From contig JABSRB010000003.1 in assembly GCA_013215375.1 (NCBI GenBank), forward strand, positions 1-64,000: a DNA stretch of 64,000 nt, in the 5' to 3' direction. The notes under the pieces were generated by a model. The model saw nothing but the letters and a program-made list of their open reading frames with translations, was not told the origin of the DNA and searched no databases. This document shows positions 17,319 to 25,837 of this stretch, piece by piece (the first letter of the stretch is position 1; each line of letters opens with the position of its first letter). This stretch comes from Oceanospirillaceae bacterium (GTDB taxonomy: Bacteria; Pseudomonadota; Gammaproteobacteria; Pseudomonadales; Balneatricaceae). Position numbers and translations under genes: made by a program.

Positions 17319-18006
17319 AGTTAAAGATTTGCATGCTTTCTATGGCAAAAGTCACATCCTGCAAGGCGTATCTTTTGAGGTGGGCAAGGGTGAAATTGTC
17401 AGTTTACTAGGTCGTAATGGGGTTGGGCGTAGCACCACTGTTAATGCCATTATGGGTGACGTCGATCGTACCGGATCGATTGTATTTAATGGCGAAGAAA
17501 TTGCTGGTTTGGATGCGTATCAAATTTCGCGTAAAGGTCTGGCTATCGTTTTGGAAAACAGATCGGTTTTCCCAGCCCTTAGTGTGCGAGAAAATCTTAT
17601 TTTAGGGGTTAAAGATATGCGCAAGGTTGGGCGCTGGAAAATTGAGGATATGTTTGAGATGTTTCCCAGTTTAGCGCGACGGGCAGATGTGCCAGCGGGG
17701 GCGTTAAGTGGGGGCGAACAGCAAATGTTGGTGATGTGCCGCGCACTTATGGGGGATCCAGATTTGATTATGGTTGATGAGCCGACTGAAGGTTTAGCAC
17801 CAAAGGTGGTTGAGCAAGTGGCTGATTTATTAACGGAGATAGCCAAAAGAGGCATATCTATCTTGTTGATAGAACAAAAATTAACCATAGCGTTGAAAAT
17901 ATCAGCACGCATCTATGTGATGGGGCATGGACGTATCGTTTACCAAGGTACTTCGTCTGACTTTGAAAATAACAAGCAAGTGCGTAAAGATTGGCTTGAA
18001 GTATAA
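17311..18006 (+). CDS. livF: ABC transporter ATP-binding protein (LivF family), Walker A Arg variant
   Basis: A cytoplasmic ATPase of about 231 residues. I start at the ATG 17311; a GTG lies directly upstream at 17308. The signature LSGGEQQ and Walker B LIMVDEPTEGLAP are normal, but Walker A reads GRNGVGRST, with arginine (codon CGT) at the position of the catalytic lysine. I recall such GR variants in other LivF-like proteins, so it may be a functional subfamily trait, with the canonical LivG site doing most hydrolysis. The last gene of the importer; the CoA ligase follows after 41 bp. Confidence 0.88.
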   Translation: MLKVKDLHAFYGKSHILQGVSFEVGKGEIVSLLGRNGVGRSTTVNAIMGDVDRTGSIVFNGEEIAGLDAYQISRKGLAIVLENRSVFPALSVRENLILGVKDMRKVGRWKIEDMFEMFPSLARRADVPAGALSGGEQQMLVMCRALMGDPDLIMVDEPTEGLAPKVVEQVADLLTEIAKRGISILLIEQKLTIALKISARIYVMGHGRIVYQGTSSDFENNKQVRKDWLEV

Positions 18007-18047
18007 CGGTGGCGAAGCCATTTTAAATATGCAGGGGTGGACATAAA

Positions 18048-19550
18048 ATGAGCATAAAAAGTATCGCATCTATCATAGCGAACCTTGCAACTGAGCAGCC
18101 TGAGGCGTTGGCGATAACGGTCAGGGGGCAAGTTGGAACTCTTGAAGATCAGTGCAGTATTACTCGAAAAGAATTGGAATTAAGCAGTAATCGTTTGGCG
18201 CGGGCGTATCAGAGAATGGGGGTGAAGGCTGGAGATTTTGTGACGATTATGTTGCCAAATTCTATTGAGTTTTATCAGGCCTGTATTGCGCTGTGGAAGC
18301 TAGGTGCAACGCCTCAGCCAGTGTCATCTAGACTACCGCTTATTGAATTGAAGGCCATTATAGCGCTTGCCAAACCCTCATTGTTGTTGGGCTGGGAGCG
18401 AGATGAAAACGCTGGAATTATTAGTGATTGTCCCTGCTTGCCGGTGGGCTATGAGCCTGTTGAAGGGCTTTTCTCGAGTGACAGATTACCTGACATTACC
18501 AGTAAGTATTATAAGGCAATGACTTCGGGTGGCAGTACGGGACGGCCAAAGTTAATTGTCTCAGCATTTAAAGGTGAGTTGGATGTAGAGGTTGCCTCTG
18601 TACTGAGAATTTTGCAGAACGAAACACAATTGGTGCCAGGGCCGCTCTATCATAATGCCCCGTTTGTGTATTCGATGGACGGTCTACTGAGAGGGAATCA
18701 TTTGGTGGTAATGGTTAAGTTTAATGCTGAGCGGTGTTTGCATTTGTTGCATGAATACCGCGTAAATTGGGTGTTCATGGTGCCCACTATGATGCAGCGC
18801 ATCTGGAAGCTCAGTGCACAAAAGAGAGCGTTGGTTGATTTGAGCTGTATGCGTGTGCTGCTGCATACAGCGGGTCCGTGCCCCGCTTGGTTAAAGCAAG
18901 AATGGATTGATTGGCTAGGAGCTGAGAAGGTTCATGAGCTTTATGGTGGCACGGAGGCAATAGGGGTTACCTGGATTACAGGTACGCAATGGTTAACGCA
19001 TAAAGGTTCCGTTGGAAAATTAGAGGCTAGGTATGTTGAGTCAGACATTAAGATTGTCGATAGTGAGGGTAAAGAGTTACCGACAGGTCAGCTGGGTGAG
19101 ATTTATTTCCTGCCTGCTGCAGGTCAAGGTAGTACCTATCACTATCTCGGTGCAAAGGCTGATAGCTTGGTGGGTGGTTGGGAAAGTATTGGCGACCTAG
19201 GCTATCTAGATGAGGAGGGATATTTGTACCTTGCTGATCGCAAGAAAGATTTAATTGTAAGTGGTGGGGCCAATATTTACCCCGCTGAGGTTGAGGCGGC
19301 GATAGATTCTCATCCGGCAGTTCTTTCTTGTGCGGTAGTGGGGGTAGCTCATGAAGACTTAGGGCAGGTGGTACATGCCGTTGTGGAAAGTGTTGGTGAT
19401 TTGTCTGAGCAGGGGTTGCAGTCGTATCTTGAAATGCTTTTGGTGCGCTATAAAATTCCGCGTACCGTCGAACTTGTCGATAAGCCAGTCCGGAATGATT
19501 CAGGAAAAGTGAGGCGCTCCGAGCTGGCAGGTGTTAGAGCGGCGAGTTGA
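18048..19550 (+). CDS. AMP-binding acyl-CoA synthetase / CoA ligase
   Basis: A 500-residue ANL-superfamily ligase that activates a carboxylic acid to its CoA thioester via an acyl-adenylate. The P-loop motif is TSGGSTGRPK (about 163-172), the A5 motif is YGGTEAIG (about 301-308), A7/A8 are GDLGYLDEEGYLYLADRKKDLIVSGG, and the adenylation lysine is in NDSGKVRRSEL near the C-terminus. It lies 41 bp after livF on the same strand, suggesting that the imported compound is its substrate. It resembles the CaiC/bile-acid-CoA ligase side of the family, but the substrate is open. AGGGGTGG precedes the ATG. Confidence 0.85.
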   Translation: MSIKSIASIIANLATEQPEALAITVRGQVGTLEDQCSITRKELELSSNRLARAYQRMGVKAGDFVTIMLPNSIEFYQACIALWKLGATPQPVSSRLPLIELKAIIALAKPSLLLGWERDENAGIISDCPCLPVGYEPVEGLFSSDRLPDITSKYYKAMTSGGSTGRPKLIVSAFKGELDVEVASVLRILQNETQLVPGPLYHNAPFVYSMDGLLRGNHLVVMVKFNAERCLHLLHEYRVNWVFMVPTMMQRIWKLSAQKRALVDLSCMRVLLHTAGPCPAWLKQEWIDWLGAEKVHELYGGTEAIGVTWITGTQWLTHKGSVGKLEARYVESDIKIVDSEGKELPTGQLGEIYFLPAAGQGSTYHYLGAKADSLVGGWESIGDLGYLDEEGYLYLADRKKDLIVSGGANIYPAEVEAAIDSHPAVLSCAVVGVAHEDLGQVVHAVVESVGDLSEQGLQSYLEMLLVRYKIPRTVELVDKPVRNDSGKVRRSELAGVRAAS

Positions 19551-19552
19551 CC

Positions 19553-20767
19553 TTAAGCTCTGCTGGTGCTTTTACGTGGTTTGAGTCCGTATAGAAATAA
19601 GTGTGTGTAATGATCGGCAATAGTCAGTGGTGACCAGTCTGATCGGCTATTGAACCAAATTGGGTACCAATGGCACATACCGGTAATGACTCGCTGGGCA
19701 AAATAGACATCAATATGGCGAAAATCACCTTCGACAATGGCATTTTTGTAGTCTTGTTGGGCTGATCCAATGGTTTTTAATACATCGCAGATGTATTTCT
19801 CACGACAATCTTTGGTGAGGTAGTTGATGTTGTGATAAGTGCATTTGGGGCCGTAGGGTGTTGCATGAAGCATGAGTAATAAACGGGTGTTTTGTATTAC
19901 ATGAGCGTCGTTTTTGTAGCCCTTATTGGTCAAGTAGGCTGAGATTTCTTTTTCGTGATCGTGGCCGCGCTGTAAGCACGCTAATAGTAGTTCTTCTTTG
20001 TCGTCAAAATGATAGTAGATACCGGCGCGGGAAATGCCAACATCTTTAGCAATGCTTTCAAGGGAAGCGCCCATAACGCCTTTGCGGTTAAAGTTATCTG
20101 CTGCTACTCGCAGCATGTGGTCATATTTTGTTTCGCGTTTATTGAATTTTTTTTGAGTGGCTAAAAAATCTTCAAGACAAGGTGCTTCCGGGGGCTCTGG
20201 GATTGCTTTATGGCGACTGTAAACGCCATGGGTGATGATATCGTCTATCGCATCGATAGCATCGGCTCTGCTGTAATAGTCATTTTTGGAGTACCAAAAA
20301 AACAGCCAATCAAAAATAGAAATCACCGCTATTGCAGATAATAGTGGCTTGTCGCTAGTCATCGATCCATCAGCGACACCACGTTTGATGATATCAGCAA
20401 GTTTCTCGGCGTTTTTCCAGCGCTGTTGGTGTACTTGGTTGCTATATTTTTCGGGCAGGGCGTCAATATCAGTGAACATTACTATGTGTTGGCTTTCTGG
20501 TTTTAACCGGCCGCGCAGAAAGCGCCTGACGATCTCTAATCCGTCAATGCCTGGTTCGATGGCCGCTTGCATTTCATGTTCGTAGTTAAGAAGCCCCTGA
20601 ATATAACAAGAGTAAATGAGTTCTTCTTTGTCGTTGAAATAATGATATAGCGCGGCAGGGACCATGTTTAATGAGGTGGCAATTTGTTCCATAGTGACTT
20701 TGGCAAAACTGTAGTGGGCAAATAAGCTTGAGGCTGCCCGCATTATTTCATGTGTTTTATCGTTCAC
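19553..20767 (-). CDS. tandem (double-domain) TetR-family transcriptional regulator
   Basis: A 404-residue chain containing two complete TetR units, against about 200 for a normal TetR. Unit 1 has its helix-turn-helix at about 6-52 (VTMEQIATSLNMVPAALYHY, then FNDKEEL). Unit 2 has one at about 208-255 (ASLESIAKDVGISRAGIYYH, then FDDKEEL). Each is followed by about 140 residues of helical ligand/dimer domain. The halves are only distantly alike, so this is an old duplication or fusion. The gene converges on the CoA ligase with a 2-bp gap and is divergent from the SDR gene, so it probably regulates the whole island. Acyl-CoA ligands are common for such regulators (inferred). Confidence 0.85.
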   Translation of the reverse strand: MNDKTHEIMRAASSLFAHYSFAKVTMEQIATSLNMVPAALYHYFNDKEELIYSCYIQGLLNYEHEMQAAIEPGIDGLEIVRRFLRGRLKPESQHIVMFTDIDALPEKYSNQVHQQRWKNAEKLADIIKRGVADGSMTSDKPLLSAIAVISIFDWLFFWYSKNDYYSRADAIDAIDDIITHGVYSRHKAIPEPPEAPCLEDFLATQKKFNKRETKYDHMLRVAADNFNRKGVMGASLESIAKDVGISRAGIYYHFDDKEELLLACLQRGHDHEKEISAYLTNKGYKNDAHVIQNTRLLLMLHATPYGPKCTYHNINYLTKDCREKYICDVLKTIGSAQQDYKNAIVEGDFRHIDVYFAQRVITGMCHWYPIWFNSRSDWSPLTIADHYTHLFLYGLKPRKSTSRA

Positions 20768-21187
20768 TTTAGGTCCCGGCTCGCTTGTTTTTCGATGTTG
20801 AAAGTCAGGGATTATAAATCATTACGCTGATTAATTAAATGCGTAAATAATTCAATAATTTACTAAGAATTATAATTTTAAATTTGTACGGTCTATTCAC
20901 TTTTTTTATTTTTAATGATCACTGATAAAGGAGAGTGGCGGTTCTTGGTGTGTTTGCTGTTTTTATAAGTCAACGATGTATTCAAAAATTATGTGAGTTT
21001 TATAAAAAATCATATTCTGATGCATGCTAAAAAAGTACTGATTTATGCTGCTCTACAGTTAAATTACCAATATAAAGGCCTCTAAAAAATTTGTGAATGA
21101 GGTTGATGAAATGCTTAAAAGTAATAGAAAAATTAACAGCGCTGTGTGGCGATTATATAGAATTAATTATGATGAGAAGAGGCAAGT
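20768..21187. other. 420-bp divergent promoter region tetR / SDR
   Basis: An AT-rich region between the divergent tandem tetR gene and the SDR-thiolase pair. It contains one copy of the motif shared with the importer promoter (20884-20900) and GAGAAGAGG as the ribosome site of the SDR gene. No coding signal was seen. Confidence 0.55.
20884..20900 (+). promoter_or_regulatory. operator candidate, third copy
   Basis: TTGTACGGTCTATTCAC matches 13 of 17 positions of the element at 12891-12907 (CTATACTGTATATTCAC); a joint consensus is YTRTACNGTMTATTCAC. It is 117 bp upstream of the tandem tetR start and 288 bp upstream of the SDR start. A binding site for that regulator is the simplest reading. 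Confidence 0.45.
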
Positions 21188-22123
21188 ATGACGATTAGAT
21201 TTGATGGACAAGTGGCAATAGTGACTGGTGCTGGTAATGGGCTGGGGCGATCTCATGCATTCGAGTTAGCGGCTCGAGGGGCAAAGGTGGTTGTCAACGA
21301 TTTGGGTGCATCGCTCGGTGGCGAAGGTGGTTCGCTAAGTGCTGCCGATAAAGTGGTGCGCGACATTATCGCTAAAGGTGGTGAGGCTATTGCTAATGGT
21401 GCCAATGTCACTGATAAAGCGCAAGTTGATGCGATGGTTGCAATGGCGATACAAAAGTGGGGGCGCGTTGATATTTTGGTCAATAATGCCGGAATATTAC
21501 GTGATAAAAGTTTTTCTAATATGGATATTGAAAATTTTAGCACTGTGATTGATGTTCATTTGATGGGGGCTGCCATTTGTACGAAGGCCGTGTGGGGGAT
21601 AATGCGAGAGCAACAATATGGCCGTATTATCATGACATCTTCGTCTTCAGGTCTGTATGGTAATTTTGGTCAGGCCAACTATGGCGCTGCAAAAATGGGT
21701 GTTGTAGGGCTGATGAATACACTGCATCTGGAGGGGGCTAAATACAATATTCATGTCAATTCTTTGGCGCCGGCAGCTGCAACACGTATGACTGAGGATT
21801 TGTTTTCTGCAGAAGTTACCGATTTAACGACGGTTAAAAGCGTGACCGCTGCACTGGCTTATTTGGCTCATAAAGATGCGCCTTCCAAGGTTATCTTATG
21901 CGCCGGTGCCGGTGTTTATGCGGCTACTCGTATTTATGAAACACAAGGCATATATTTACCGCCAAAGCAGCAGACGCCAGAAAATATTGCGGAAAATATT
22001 GATAAAATTTTAGACGCTGATGCTCAAACTATGCTGGCTCAGGGGAGTGAGCAAGTGGTTAGGTTTATCCATAAAGCGACACAAGCTCAGGGTATTGAAT
22101 TAGAAAATGGTGGGGTGCAGTGA
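21188..22123 (+). CDS. short-chain dehydrogenase, 3-hydroxyacyl-CoA dehydrogenase-like (HSD17B4/MFE-2 type)
   Basis: A 311-residue NAD(P)-dependent oxidoreductase. It has the glycine-rich [12 protein letters not shown] (about 14-25), [14 protein letters not shown] (the long insert typical of MFE-2/17beta-HSD4 dehydrogenase domains), [14 protein letters not shown], and the catalytic serine and YGAAK (Tyr-x-x-x-Lys, about 165-169). A roughly 60-residue tail follows the core. In MFE-2 the domain oxidises (R)-3-hydroxyacyl-CoA in beta-oxidation. It overlaps the thiolase gene by 4 bp, so the two should catalyse the last two steps of a side-chain or acyl beta-oxidation round. Confidence 0.82.
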   Translation: MTIRFDGQVAIVTGAGNGLGRSHAFELAARGAKVVVNDLGASLGGEGGSLSAADKVVRDIIAKGGEAIANGANVTDKAQVDAMVAMAIQKWGRVDILVNNAGILRDKSFSNMDIENFSTVIDVHLMGAAICTKAVWGIMREQQYGRIIMTSSSSGLYGNFGQANYGAAKMGVVGLMNTLHLEGAKYNIHVNSLAPAAATRMTEDLFSAEVTDLTTVKSVTAALAYLAHKDAPSKVILCAGAGVYAATRIYETQGIYLPPKQQTPENIAENIDKILDADAQTMLAQGSEQVVRFIHKATQAQGIELENGGVQ

Positions 22124-23319
22124 TGCGTGAAGCGGTTATTGTTGCTACGGCGCGCACCCCAATAGGTAAGGCTTACCGGGGGGCTTTTAATAATACCTCG
22201 GCAGCTTTACTGGGTGCTCATGCTATCTCTCATGCGGTGAGTCGTGCTGGGGTTGATTTCGCTGAAATTGACGATGTGGTAATGGGCTGTAATATGCAGC
22301 ACGGTACTAGCGCGTGGAATATTGCCCGTCTCAGTTTGTTACGTGCAGGCTTGCCTGTTACTGTTTCTGGGCAGTCAATCGATCGCGCTTGCGCTTCGGG
22401 TTTGATGGCGATTTCGATTGCCGCTAAACAAATTATAGTCGACGGTATGTCTATTGCTGTCGGTGGCGGGGTTGAGTCTATTTCGACCAATCAAGTGGCG
22501 CAGGCATTTATGACGCAAGACCTTTGGCTGCTGGAGCATAAGCCCGCTATTTATATGTCGATGCTCGAGACTGCTGAAATTGTATCTGAACGTTATAATA
22601 TTTCCCGTGAGCGCCAAGACGAATATGCACTTCAGAGCCAACTGCGTACAGCTGCTGCTCAGCAAGCGGGTAAATATGATGATGAAATAGTGCCTTTGAC
22701 TGCGACCATGCAAGTACTTGATAAAGAGACTCGGCAGCTGTCTGAAAGATTAGTCGTGTTGGATAAAGATGAAGGCAATCGTCCCAGTACAACTTTGGAG
22801 GGGCTTAATGGTTTACCTTTAGTTTATCAAAGTGGGCAAAAGGTACAGCGGGGGAGTTTCATCACCGCTGGTAATGCCAGCCAGTTGTCTGATGGGGCGT
22901 CTGCGACAGTATTGATGGAAGCCAAAGAGGCCGAACGTCGAGGTTTGCGGCCATTAGGCGCTTATCGTGGCATTGCCGTAGCTGGTCTTGAGCCCGATGA
23001 AATGGGTATTGGCCCCCTTTACGCCGTGCCTAAGTTGTTAAAAGCCAATGGTCTTAAAATGGAGGATATTGGTTTGTGGGAACTCAATGAAGCTTTTGCG
23101 TGCCAGGTGATTCATAGTCGTGATGTACTAGGTATACCGGATGAAATTTTAAACGTTAATGGTGGAGCTATTTCTATCGGCCATCCTTATGGTATGTCGG
23201 GCGCGCGCATGGTTGGACACGCCTTGATTGAGGGTAAGCGTCGCGGCGTGAAATATGTGGTAGTGACTATGTGTGTTGGTGGTGGTATGGGCGCTGCTGG
23301 TCTATTTGAGGTTTATTAG
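22120..23319 (+). CDS. thiolase (acetyl-CoA acetyltransferase family)
   Basis: A 399-residue thiolase. The acylated cysteine is in [12 protein letters not shown] (about 89-91), the oxyanion-hole histidine motifs are NEAFA and [17 protein letters not shown] (about 350-366), and the second catalytic cysteine is in [13 protein letters not shown] near the end. An ATG at 22123 is also possible. It would release acetyl-CoA from a 3-oxoacyl-CoA made by the preceding dehydrogenase. No acyl-CoA dehydrogenase or hydratase is adjacent, so earlier steps must be encoded elsewhere. Confidence 0.9.
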   Translation: MMREAVIVATARTPIGKAYRGAFNNTSAALLGAHAISHAVSRAGVDFAEIDDVVMGCNMQHGTSAWNIARLSLLRAGLPVTVSGQSIDRACASGLMAISIAAKQIIVDGMSIAVGGGVESISTNQVAQAFMTQDLWLLEHKPAIYMSMLETAEIVSERYNISRERQDEYALQSQLRTAAAQQAGKYDDEIVPLTATMQVLDKETRQLSERLVVLDKDEGNRPSTTLEGLNGLPLVYQSGQKVQRGSFITAGNASQLSDGASATVLMEAKEAERRGLRPLGAYRGIAVAGLEPDEMGIGPLYAVPKLLKANGLKMEDIGLWELNEAFACQVIHSRDVLGIPDEILNVNGGAISIGHPYGMSGARMVGHALIEGKRRGVKYVVVTMCVGGGMGAAGLFEVY

Positions 23320-23334
23320 TATGGATAGATTTAG

Positions 23335-23360
23335 CCCGAATATTGCATGCAATATCCGGG
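23335..23360. repeat. near-perfect 26-bp palindrome after thiolase
   Basis: The centre ATATTGCATGCAATAT is a perfect 16-bp palindrome, flanked after one mismatch by CCCG and CGGG. It lies 15 bp after the thiolase stop. There is no T run directly behind it, so it may be an mRNA 3'-end stabiliser or a protein-binding site. Confidence 0.55.
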
Positions 23361-23392
23361 TTAAGTGTGTTACCTGTTTATTAAATATTGAG

Positions 23393-23416
23393 CTGCAGTA
23401 ATTGCAGTTTTTTTTT
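23393..23416 (+). terminator. intrinsic terminator after SDR-thiolase pair
   Basis: A 5-bp stem, CTGCA-GTAAT-TGCAG, followed by nine T. The stem is short, but the long T run and the position 73 bp after the thiolase stop fit a terminator. Confidence 0.5.
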
Positions 23417-23746
23417 ATTCCAAAATCTTATGGTAGCTTTGGTATCCTGAGTAATAGTTTCATAGCACTATAGAGTGTTATGATTTTATTATCGGGATCT
23501 TATTTTTAACAACCAAAGATGGATGTCGGTAAATGCAAGTTAAGTAAACTGAAATATTCCTAGGCTATCTTGGATAGAGCTGGCTCTGCGGTGGAGGCTT
23601 AAGCGACTCGGTTGATAGCTTAAGTAACAAAAATATCTATCAATAATAAGATAGAGAAAACAAAAAGTTAGATTTAAGGGAGCGATGTGCTATAAATGTC
23701 CTCCTAAATGTATCCCGCAATATAAACAGCAGTTAAACAGTGGTCT

Positions 23747-24124
23747 ATGAGATTAAGTATTGTTAAGAACGGCTCTTCGCATATTTTCATAGCACTTCTC
23801 GCTGTGTGTCTGTTTGTGATGCAGGCCTTCATTGGTTCTGTTCAACAGCAAATTAATAATAGTCATCAACTAGAACATGCCAGCTATCATGCTTCGCATT
23901 TATCGCATGGACATGGCTCCGAAAACGCCGATGAAACTGCCCATGATGAGATGCAAAAAATGGATTCTCTACATGAGCATTTAAATCCAGTGGCCAGTCA
24001 TTTGTTTATTTTAGGTCTGTTTGATTTCCACTTTAAAAATGCCTCCTATTTTGTTCAGCCCGATCTGAATATTATTTATTATCCTCCCTATTTAATTGCA
24101 GATTTCCCACCGCCCATTGTTTGA
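23747..24124 (+). CDS. small His-rich membrane-anchored protein, unknown function
   Basis: A 125-residue protein with one N-terminal hydrophobic segment (about 13-32, perhaps an uncleaved signal). A His/Glu-rich stretch follows (about 40-85, with HASYHASHLSHGHG and LHEHLNP), then a C-terminal part rich in aromatic residues and proline. The histidines suggest divalent metal binding in the periplasm (inference). I do not recognise the family. Two cytochrome c genes follow on the same strand after 81 bp. Confidence 0.6.
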   Translation: MRLSIVKNGSSHIFIALLAVCLFVMQAFIGSVQQQINNSHQLEHASYHASHLSHGHGSENADETAHDEMQKMDSLHEHLNPVASHLFILGLFDFHFKNASYFVQPDLNIIYYPPYLIADFPPPIV

Positions 24125-24176
24125 TTGATTACTGTCGTCATTAAAAAGTGAATAAAAATCAATTTTATACAGCATG

Positions 24177-24195
24177 TAGCGATCTCTGATCGCTA
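24177..24195 (+). other. perfect hairpin in the leader of the cytochrome gene
   Basis: An 8-bp stem, TAGCGATC-TCT-GATCGCTA, ends 10 bases before the first ATG (24206) and 22 before the second (24218). With no T run it is not a terminator. It could limit ribosome access or mark an RNA-processing site. Confidence 0.5.
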
Positions 24196-24205
24196 GAAGC
24201 TATTT

Positions 24206-24730
24206 ATGGGTATTGCAATGAAATCTAAATTATTGGCCATTATATCGTTTGTTGTCTTTGGCTTTTCTACACAGTTGATGGCCCATGGTGGAGCTACGGG
24301 TGTGGTTAAAGAACGAATGGAACAGATGAGTGATATGAAAAATGCGCTTAAAATACTGTCTGACATGTTTCGAGGTAAGTCTGATTATGATGTGCAGCAG
24401 GTTCGCACTCAGGCAAAAATCATTAATAATCATGCTGGGGATGCATTGACGCAATTTTTCCCAGAGGGAAGTTTAACGGCGCCGAGCGAAGCTAATGGTA
24501 AAATTTGGCAGCAATGGGCTGACTTTTCAGCACTGGCGGTTCAACTTAAAAGTGCCAGTGGGTCTCTAGGTGAAGCTGCAGGACAACGTGCTGTCGCAGC
24601 GCCTGAAGTATTTTTAACAATGTCTATGCAAGCAGCGCCTGCTAAAGCGGTTGCGCCCAGCGCTGATAGTTACTTCAAAACATTAACTAAGACCTGTTCT
24701 GCCTGCCACACGAAGTACCGTAATGAGTGA
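24206..24730 (+). CDS. class II cytochrome c (c'/c556 type)
   Basis: A 174-residue precursor. A second ATG at 24218 gives a cleaner signal peptide (MKSKLLAIISFVVFGFSTQLMA). The mature protein is helical, with one haem site, CSACH, eight residues before the C-terminus, which is the arrangement of class II cytochromes c. It is a periplasmic electron carrier or gas-binding protein. It overlaps the next cytochrome gene by 8 bp, so the two are probably cotranslated and functionally paired. Confidence 0.82.
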   Translation: MGIAMKSKLLAIISFVVFGFSTQLMAHGGATGVVKERMEQMSDMKNALKILSDMFRGKSDYDVQQVRTQAKIINNHAGDALTQFFPEGSLTAPSEANGKIWQQWADFSALAVQLKSASGSLGEAAGQRAVAAPEVFLTMSMQAAPAKAVAPSADSYFKTLTKTCSACHTKYRNE

Positions 24731-25658
24731 CTTCAACAAGCAGGCATCGAGTTTAAAACTAATTTTTGGCTGGCGAGTTGGAGCTTTTCTTAAACTTTTG
24801 TCACTGATTGTTATCTTGATAGCGACACTGCTTTATTATTTGTCGATGAATCCCTCTATGTCACATCGCAGTGACAGTGTGATCGCTATCCAGCCTCAAG
24901 GTGATGTTGCTAATGGGGCATACTTAGCGCGTATCTCCGGCTGTATCGCTTGCCATACTGACACTAAAAACCCTTCTGGACTCGTTTCTGGTGCCCCTCT
25001 AAAAAGCAGCTTTGGTGTTTTTTATGCGCCTAATTTAAGCGCGGATAAAGAGTGGGGTATTGGCAATTGGAGTTTGGCAGATTTCTCTACAGCGGTGCGA
25101 GAAGGGGTGTCGCCTACGGGTGAACATTATTATCCGGCTTTTCCCTACGAGTTTTTTAGTAACTTTAGCGATCAAGATATCAGGGACCTCTGGGCTGCAT
25201 TTCAGAGCGTTCCGGCTAATGCTAAACGCGCCCAATCCTCCGAAATTGATTTTCCGTACAATTTGAAATTTTCGCTGCCGTTATGGAAACGGCTGTATCA
25301 ATTAGATAATTCGGTTAACACTGATCAATTGCAGTTACAGCGCGGGCAGTTTTTGGTTGAGGTTGCAGGGCACTGTGCGGCTTGTCACACACCGCGTAAT
25401 ATACTCGGAGCTTTACAGCAAGATCAGTGGTTGCAGGGCGTTATTGCCAATGAGGGGGGGGCGCCGCCCATCACTAAAGAGGCTTTGTTGCTCAATGGCT
25501 GGGATAGCGCTGATTTAGCTTATGCTTTTAAAACCGGCATAAAACCGGACGGAGATGTATTTGGGGCTAAGATGCAAGAGATCATCGAGCAGGGCACGCA
25601 GTTTATGAGCGAGGCTGATCGCCTAGCAATGGCAGATTATCTGTTAGAGATTGAGTGA
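24723..25658 (+). CDS. membrane-anchored dihaem cytochrome c
   Basis: A 311-residue protein with one membrane segment at about 21-42 and two haem sites: CIACH (about 73-77) and CAACH (about 218-222). Each is the start of a class I cytochrome domain. NLSADKEWGIGNWSLADFSTAVREG follows the first site; this pattern is typical of the cytochrome subunits of periplasmic alcohol, aldehyde and sugar dehydrogenases. No such dehydrogenase is adjacent. It probably passes electrons from a periplasmic donor, perhaps via the preceding c'-type protein, to the respiratory chain. Confidence 0.82.
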   Translation: MSDFNKQASSLKLIFGWRVGAFLKLLSLIVILIATLLYYLSMNPSMSHRSDSVIAIQPQGDVANGAYLARISGCIACHTDTKNPSGLVSGAPLKSSFGVFYAPNLSADKEWGIGNWSLADFSTAVREGVSPTGEHYYPAFPYEFFSNFSDQDIRDLWAAFQSVPANAKRAQSSEIDFPYNLKFSLPLWKRLYQLDNSVNTDQLQLQRGQFLVEVAGHCAACHTPRNILGALQQDQWLQGVIANEGGAPPITKEALLLNGWDSADLAYAFKTGIKPDGDVFGAKMQEIIEQGTQFMSEADRLAMADYLLEIE

Positions 25659-25768
25659 ATTTGCAACTTTGGTGGTTGGTGATTATCGCCTCTCGCTGGA
25701 GCGATGAATTTACAGTTGATCTCGCTCATTAATTGACAATAAAGGAGCGCCTGTTGTTTAAAGGAACA

Positions 25769-25837
25769 GGCTGCTCCATCTAAAGCTAAAGGGCTGCTCC
25801 ATCTAAAGCTTTCAGGCTGCTCCATCTAAAGGACTAC
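25769..25837. repeat. three direct repeats of a 23-bp unit
   Basis: The 17-bp core GGCTGCTCCATCTAAAG occurs at 25769, 25792 and 25815 with exact 23-bp spacing. The last six bases of each unit differ. The array fills the gap between the convergent cytochrome and mfd genes and stops one base before the mfd stop codon. Confidence 0.9.

Larger units (their letters stand above)
23320..23746. other. 427-bp intergenic region after thiolase
   Basis: It holds the palindrome and the terminator listed separately. The remaining roughly 330 bp before the His-rich gene show no coding frame and no clear promoter that I can defend. Confidence 0.4.

Noticed and set aside
25769-25837. CRISPR array
   Set aside because: Only three 17-bp cores with six-base gaps, no dyad symmetry and no cas genes.
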